Assembly (NCBI RefSeq): GCF_023806085.1
Contig: NZ_JAMSLX010000003.1
Coordinates: 124,001 to 188,000, forward strand
DNA length: 64,000 nucleotides
DNA from: Hephaestia sp. MAHUQ-44
GTDB lineage: Bacteria; Pseudomonadota; Alphaproteobacteria; Sphingomonadales; Sphingomonadaceae
Direction: 5' to 3'
The notes below the pieces were generated by a model that saw nothing but the letters and a program-made list of their open reading frames with translations, was not told the origin of the DNA and did not search any database. Positions 60,036-64,000 of this stretch are shown here, one piece after another. The translations under genes and the position numbers were made by a program. Each line of letters begins with the position of its first letter. Position 1 is the first letter of the stretch.

Positions 60036-60932
60036 ATGTCCATTCGCTTCGATAATCGCGTCGCCATCGTCACCGGCGCCGGTGGCGGCATCGGCCGCGC
60101 CTATGCGCTCGATCTCGCGCGGCGCGGCGCGAAGGTCGTCGTCAACGATCTCGGCGGCGCGCGCGATGGCACCGGCCATTCGGACGCCGCGCTCAAGGTG
60201 GTCGAGGAGATCGAGGCGGCCGGCGGCGAAGCGATGGCCAATGGCGGCAGCGTCACCGATTACGATCACATGGTCGAGATGGTCGCGCGCGCGAAGGAGC
60301 GTTGGGGCGGCGTCCATGTCCTGATCAACAATGCCGGCGTGCTGCGCGACAAGAGCTTCGCCAAGATGGAACCCGCCGATTTCGATTTCGTCGTCGACGT
60401 CCACCTCACCGGCTCGGCCAATTGCACCAAGGCGGTGTGGGAAACGATGCGTTCGCAGAATTACGGCCGCGTGCTGATGACCGCCTCCTCGACCGGCTTG
60501 TTCGGCAATTTCGGCCAGGCCAATTACGGCGCGGCCAAGCTCGGGCTCGCGGGGCTGACCAAAACGCTCTATCTCGAAGGCGCCAAATACGGGATCAAGG
60601 TCAACACGATCGCGCCGGTTGCCGGCACAAGGATGACCGAGGATCTGTTCCCCGAAGAGGCGTTCAAGGCCTTCGCGCCCGAAAAAGTGGTACCGGCCGC
60701 GGTCTATCTCGTCTCCGAAGATGCCCCCACCAATACGATAATCGGCGCGGGCGCGGGGGTGTTCCAGGCATCCTATGTCACGCTCACCCCCGGCGCCGCG
60801 CTCCACGGCGACGATTGTTCCGCCGAGGGCATTGCCGCGAATTGGGCAAAGATCACCGACCGCACCGGTGAGATCGTCCCCCAATCGGGCGCCGAACAGG
60901 CGATGCTGATCCTCAAGCAATTACAGGGCTGA
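60036..60932 (+). CDS. SDR, (3R)-hydroxyacyl-CoA dehydrogenase (HSD17B4/MFE-2-like)
   Basis: A 298-residue short-chain dehydrogenase resembling the dehydrogenase part of multifunctional enzyme type 2, acting on (3R)-hydroxyacyl-CoAs in lipid or steroid side-chain breakdown. Motifs: VAIVTGAGGGIGRAYALDLA, VVNDLGGARDGTGHS (characteristic of this subgroup), LINNAGVLRDKSFAKM, Ser in MTASSTGLFGNFGQANYGAAKLGLAGL with YxxxK, and APVAGTRMTEDLFP. The C-terminal 60 residues (VFQASYVTLTPGAALHGDD) continue as in MFE-2. The matching hydratase is not adjacent. Confidence 0.88.
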   Translation: MSIRFDNRVAIVTGAGGGIGRAYALDLARRGAKVVVNDLGGARDGTGHSDAALKVVEEIEAAGGEAMANGGSVTDYDHMVEMVARAKERWGGVHVLINNAGVLRDKSFAKMEPADFDFVVDVHLTGSANCTKAVWETMRSQNYGRVLMTASSTGLFGNFGQANYGAAKLGLAGLTKTLYLEGAKYGIKVNTIAPVAGTRMTEDLFPEEAFKAFAPEKVVPAAVYLVSEDAPTNTIIGAGAGVFQASYVTLTPGAALHGDDCSAEGIAANWAKITDRTGEIVPQSGAEQAMLILKQLQG

Positions 60933-60948
60933 CCAATCAGATTACCCC

Positions 60949-60977
60949 GTCATGCCGGACTTGTTCCGGCATCCAAG
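60949..60977. repeat. Family 2 palindromic repeat
   Basis: A near-perfect palindrome (GTCATGCCGGAC, then TTGTTCCGGCATCC) in the 247-base gap before the membrane-protein gene. It matches the paired copies at 51343-51430. The remaining gap (60978-61179) shows the same accompanying GCTCG/GGAAGGG stretch and no gene. Confidence 0.8.
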
Positions 60978-61179
60978 CTTCAACAAGCGATATCGCTCGC
61001 GGAAGGGGCGGTTTGCTGAACAGGTCCAGATGACGAAGGCCTCTGCAACGTGACCCCATCGGCGAAGCGCTGCACCTTGGACCCAGCCGCTTCGCGCAAC
61101 GCCGCTGACCGCCTCGGCGTATTGCATCACTAATACACCAATGCTATAGCCCCCCGCCATCCAACAGGAGGATGGCTCG

Positions 61180-62211
61180 ATGTATAGCGAAAGCGATATC
61201 GACAATGCGGTCGCGGCGGGGGCAATCAGCCGCGACACCGCCTTGGCGTTGCGCAACCATGTCGCCCAGGCCCGGCTGGCGCCGGCGGTGGACGAGGAGC
61301 ATTTCCGGCTCCTCAACGGCTTCAACGATATTTTCGTGACGATCGCGATCGCGCTGCTGCTGGTCGCGGTGGCGCAGATCGGCGCGAGCGTCACCGAGGC
61401 GCTGGGGGGCGTGGCGGTGGCAGGCACAAGCTGGCTGCTCGCCGAATATTTCACCCGCCAGCGCCGGATGGCGTTGCCCAGCATCGCGCTACTGCTCGCT
61501 TTCGTGGGCGGAGTCGCCGCAGCGCCGATCGGGTTGATGGTGAGCATCGATCCCGCTCTGTCGGATCGCACCAGCGCCGTGATCGCCGCCGCAATCGCGC
61601 TGGCGAGCGCGGGCGCGGCGTGGCTCCATTGGCGGCGTTTCGCAGTGCCAATCACGGTCGCGGCGGGCGCGGTCGCGGCAGTGGCCGTCGTCGCCGCGCT
61701 CGTACTTGCGGCGATTCCCGCGGCGAAGGAGGCAATCTACCCGATCCTGCTCGTCGCGGGCATCGGCGTGTTCGCGCTCGCGATGCGCTGGGACATGAGC
61801 GATCCGACGCGCGAAACGCGCCGCGCCGACATCGCTTTCTGGCTCCACCTCGCCGCCGCGCCGCTGATCGCGCATCCGGTGTTTCAGATGCTCGGTGTGC
61901 TCGATACGGTCGTCGGCATCGGCACCGCGATCATCGTGGTCGCGCTTTATCTGGTCTTCGCGTTCGTAGCGCTGGCGGTCGATCGGCGCGCGCTGCTCGT
62001 GTCATCGCTCGCTTATGTGCTTGTCGCGCTGTACGCCGTCATCCGCAGCGCGGGTGCGGTCGATCTCGGGGTGGCGATCGCGGCGCTCATCATCGGCTCG
62101 GCGCTGTTGATACTGTCGGCCTTCTGGCACCCGATGCGCCGCCGCGTGGTCGCCACGCTCGGGCAACTCGGTCATCGGCTGCCGCCTGTGCAGACTGTGC
62201 TGGCGGCCTGA
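61180..62211 (+). CDS. Polytopic membrane protein, function unknown
   Basis: A 343-residue inner-membrane protein. A soluble N-terminal helix pair (MYSESDIDNAVAAGAISRDT, then ALRNHVAQARLAP), of the type seen before DUF2157-like membrane domains, is followed by about nine hydrophobic helices, and it ends with a basic tail (RRRVVATLGQLGHRLPP). AGGAGG stands upstream of the ATG. No catalytic motif is visible. The neighbours give no clear role. Confidence 0.75.
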   Translation: MYSESDIDNAVAAGAISRDTALALRNHVAQARLAPAVDEEHFRLLNGFNDIFVTIAIALLLVAVAQIGASVTEALGGVAVAGTSWLLAEYFTRQRRMALPSIALLLAFVGGVAAAPIGLMVSIDPALSDRTSAVIAAAIALASAGAAWLHWRRFAVPITVAAGAVAAVAVVAALVLAAIPAAKEAIYPILLVAGIGVFALAMRWDMSDPTRETRRADIAFWLHLAAAPLIAHPVFQMLGVLDTVVGIGTAIIVVALYLVFAFVALAVDRRALLVSSLAYVLVALYAVIRSAGAVDLGVAIAALIIGSALLILSAFWHPMRRRVVATLGQLGHRLPPVQTVLAA

Positions 62212-62219
62212 ACCGCAGC

Positions 62220-62244
62220 GCCCCGGCGTGTTGATCGCCGGGGC
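62220..62244. terminator. Hairpin between convergent membrane-protein and DUF2794 genes
   Basis: A 9-bp perfect GC stem (62220-62228 with 62236-62244) with a 7-nt loop, 5 bases before the DUF2794 stop codon. It lacks a T-run; a bidirectional transcription barrier is plausible. Confidence 0.5.
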
Positions 62245-62249
62245 AGCCG

Positions 62250-62594
62250 TCACTCCCCGACCAGCTTGAGCAACCGCCGCTCGATCGGCGCGAGCACCCC
62301 GACCAGATCGTGCCCGCGCTTGATGATGATGCCGGCTTCGGTCACCAGCGCCCACATGCCCTGGCGCTGGCGCAAGTCGGGGCGCTTTTCGATACGATAT
62401 TCGGGGCGTTCGGAAGCGCGGCGAAAGGCGGCAAACACCGCCGCGTCCTTGCCGAGATCGATCGCATAATCCTTCCAATGCCCGGCAGCGACCATGCGAC
62501 CGTAGAGATCGAGAATGCGGCTGAGTTCGATCCGGTCGAAGCCGATCTGGCGGGCGCTGGTCGCGGCGACGGGAAAAGGGGTGACATTTCCCAT
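62250..62594 (-). CDS. DUF2794 protein
   Basis: A 114-residue alphaproteobacterial protein of unknown function. Recognised by IELSRILDLYGRMVAAGHWKDYAIDLGKDAAVFAAFRRA with the following EYRIEKRPDLRQRQGMWALV and the ending LVGVLAPIERRLLKLV. Its ATG overlaps the cysE stop (TGATG), so the two are coupled. Confidence 0.88.
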   Translation of the reverse strand: MGNVTPFPVAATSARQIGFDRIELSRILDLYGRMVAAGHWKDYAIDLGKDAAVFAAFRRASERPEYRIEKRPDLRQRQGMWALVTEAGIIIKRGHDLVGVLAPIERRLLKLVGE

Positions 62595-63274
62595 CAGGCG
62601 CGGTCGCGTTGGTCCTCATGTTCGGCCAGCAAGGTATCGAGCCGCTTGCGCAGCGTTTCGATTTCGCAGCGCATCAATTCGATTTTCTGCGTCTGCGGAT
62701 CGAACAATTCGCTGCACGGCGTGCCATAAGGCACGAAACCGCGTTCGACCCGCCCGCCTTCGACCATCGTCGCGCGTGCCGGAATGCCGACCATCACCGC
62801 GCCGTCGACGACATCCTTGGTGACCACCGCATTGGCCCCGATCCGCGCGCGCGCGCCGACCATTACCGGACCCAGCACCTGTGCGCCCGATCCGATGATC
62901 GCGCCATCGAGAATGGTCGGGTGGCGCTTGCCCGCCACGCCGTTGTCGGGGCTGGTGCCGCCCAGCGTCACGCATTGGTAGATCGTGACATTGTCGCCGA
63001 TCTCGGCGGTCTCGCCGATCACCGTAAAACCGTGATCGATAAAGAAATTGCGCCCGATCTTGGCGCCGGGATGGATGTCGATCGCGGTCAGGAAGCGCGC
63101 GAAATGGTTCACCGCGCGCGCCAGCAGATACAGCCGCGCCTCGAACAGCCAGTGCGCGACACGGTGCAGCCCGAGCGCCCAGACACCCGGATAAAGCATG
63201 ACTTCCCAACGCGATCGCGCCGCAGGATCGCGCGCCTGAATCGAATCGAGATAACCGGTCAGCCGGTCGAACAT
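62594..63274 (-). CDS. cysE: Serine O-acetyltransferase
   Basis: A 226-residue enzyme making O-acetylserine, the carbon skeleton for cysteine. It shows the SAT pattern [65 protein letters not shown] and [20 protein letters not shown] with hexapeptide repeats and the catalytic His of DHG. The N-terminal helical domain is short, and the tail after residue 185 is a predicted coiled coil with CxxE repeats, rather than the canonical C-terminal Ile. It is divergent from a TauE/SafE-type exporter gene. Confidence 0.93.
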   Translation of the reverse strand: MFDRLTGYLDSIQARDPAARSRWEVMLYPGVWALGLHRVAHWLFEARLYLLARAVNHFARFLTAIDIHPGAKIGRNFFIDHGFTVIGETAEIGDNVTIYQCVTLGGTSPDNGVAGKRHPTILDGAIIGSGAQVLGPVMVGARARIGANAVVTKDVVDGAVMVGIPARATMVEGGRVERGFVPYGTPCSELFDPQTQKIELMRCEIETLRKRLDTLLAEHEDQRDRA

Positions 63275-63429
63275 AACGGTCCCCTGGTTCGGATCGCGGT
63301 AATTTAGCGTCTCGCATAGCCAAATTCCAGCATCGGCTTATCGCACCTTCATTCGACTAAATATCTAGTGCTCTTGTGGGTAATAATATTTCGGCGATAC
63401 GCGAGGCCCCGCAACGATACGGAAAGCCA
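63275..63429. promoter_or_regulatory. Divergent promoter region of cysE and the TauE/SafE gene
   Basis: AT-rich for this genome, notably around 63345-63395 (ACTAAATATCTAG, GGTAATAATATTTC). Likely contains both promoters. No known operator was identified. Confidence 0.45.
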
Positions 63430-64000
63430 ATGATGGACGTACTGACGGTGGTCGATCTCGAGATGCTGCTCGCCTTCGCCGCCATCGGTTTCGCCGCGCA
63501 AATCGTCGATGGCGCGCTGGGGATGGCGTTCGGAGTGATTTCGAACACGCTGCTGCTCTCGCTCGGGGTGCCGCCCGCCGCCGCCTCCGCCGGGGTCCAC
63601 GCCGTCGAAACCTTCACCACCGCCGCGTCGGGGATCAGCCACGCGCTGCATCGCAACGTCAATTGGCGGCTGTTCTTCCGGCTGATGATCCCGGGCGTGA
63701 TCGGCGGCGTGCTCGGCGCCTATGTCCTGTCCAACATCAACGCCGCCGTCGCCAAGCCGTTCATCCTCACCTATCTCGCCGCGATCGGCTGCTACCTCGT
63801 CTATCGCGGGCTGCGCTATCCGCCGGCGGAACGGCAACCCAAGATCGTCGAGCCGCTCGGGCTCGTTGGCGGCTTCCTCGATGCCGCGGGGGGCGGCGGC
63901 TGGGGGCCGGTCGTCACCTCCAACCTGCTCGTCCAGGGCGCGAGCCCGCGGACCACGGTGGGAACGGTCAACGCCGCCGAGTTCTTCCTGACGCTGACGG
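63430..64000 (+). CDS. TauE/SafE (TSUP) family sulfite/sulfonate exporter, 3' end outside window
   Basis: 190 residues of an inner-membrane transporter of the TSUP family, which moves sulfite, sulfoacetate or thiosulfate. It begins MMDVLTVVDLEMLLAFAAIG (ATG at 63430, GGAAAG upstream) and has the repeat signature QIVDGALGMAFGVISNTLLL, AGVHAVETFTTAASGISH, then the second-half motif GFLDAAGGGGWGPVVTSNLL and GTVNAAEFFLT. The position opposite cysE suggests a link to sulfur metabolism. Truncated by the window edge. Confidence 0.9.
   Translation, partial: MMDVLTVVDLEMLLAFAAIGFAAQIVDGALGMAFGVISNTLLLSLGVPPAAASAGVHAVETFTTAASGISHALHRNVNWRLFFRLMIPGVIGGVLGAYVLSNINAAVAKPFILTYLAAIGCYLVYRGLRYPPAERQPKIVEPLGLVGGFLDAAGGGGWGPVVTSNLLVQGASPRTTVGTVNAAEFFLTLT

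Noticed and set aside
1..64000. CRISPR arrays, tRNA or rRNA genes, prophage and insertion sequences
   Set aside because: No regularly spaced direct repeats, no cloverleaf or rRNA sequence recognised in any gap, and no transposase, integrase or phage structural genes.

Overview
The window reads as a chromosomal segment of a GC-rich alphaproteobacterium, most likely a Sphingomonas or close Sphingomonadaceae relative. Supporting signs are the Entner-Doudoroff operon zwf-pgl-edd-glk-eda, an alphaproteobacterial DUF2794 protein next to cysE, a single LolC/E-type permease with LolD, a large TonB-dependent receptor of the Caulobacter/Xanthomonas kind, an HPr-rel-A type kinase/PqqD cluster, and two families of short intergenic palindromic repeats typical of this group. 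No rRNA, tRNA, CRISPR array, insertion sequence or prophage was seen.

Layout. 1-1251: truncated aldo/keto reductase and a small secreted protein. 1681-7538: tripartite RND efflux operon. 7613-12081: GH35 beta-galactosidase and PA14-containing GH31 alpha-xylosidase, translationally coupled, of the kind used on xyloglucan oligosaccharides. 12078-15076 (minus): lolC-lolD-GNAT-gpx, overlapping genes. 15413-16075: a heat-shock unit (RpoH-like promoter, ROSE-like RNA thermometer, hsp20, terminator). 16101-18242: pyrG and secG. 18406-25802: MarR regulator, SH3 protein, argC and the complete Entner-Doudoroff set. 25915-44532: a deoxysugar (probably L-fucose) catabolic island with GH29 fucosidase, two divergent GH29-like Tat proteins, a degenerate third copy, TonB receptor, sugar porter, two SDR dehydrogenases, lactonase, two kinds of sugar-acid dehydratase, diketo-deoxyfuconate-type hydrolase, D-lactate dehydrogenase and an IclR regulator. 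44610-47879: glmU-glmS (UDP-GlcNAc synthesis). 47957-49366: gph and an acetate transporter. 49453-52116: nucleotidyltransferase, HprK-related kinase, PqqD-like chaperone and a small Tat-exported protein. 52228-59531: phoR-pstSCAB-phoU-phoB phosphate regulon. 59638-64000: small secreted protein, SDR, membrane protein, DUF2794, cysE and a truncated TauE/SafE-type exporter.

How it works together. GH35, GH31 and GH29 enzymes remove the galactose, xylose and fucose side groups of xyloglucan-like glycans. The 27-44 kb island could then take up fucose and oxidise it by the non-phosphorylative route to pyruvate and lactate, while hexoses go through the Entner-Doudoroff enzymes. The most novel material is (i) the HprK-related kinase/PqqD/Tat-protein cluster, whose product is unknown, and (ii) the GH29-like Tat paralogues with a remodelled sugar-binding motif and their in-frame deletion remnant. 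Functional statements rest on recognising families by eye; no database search was possible.
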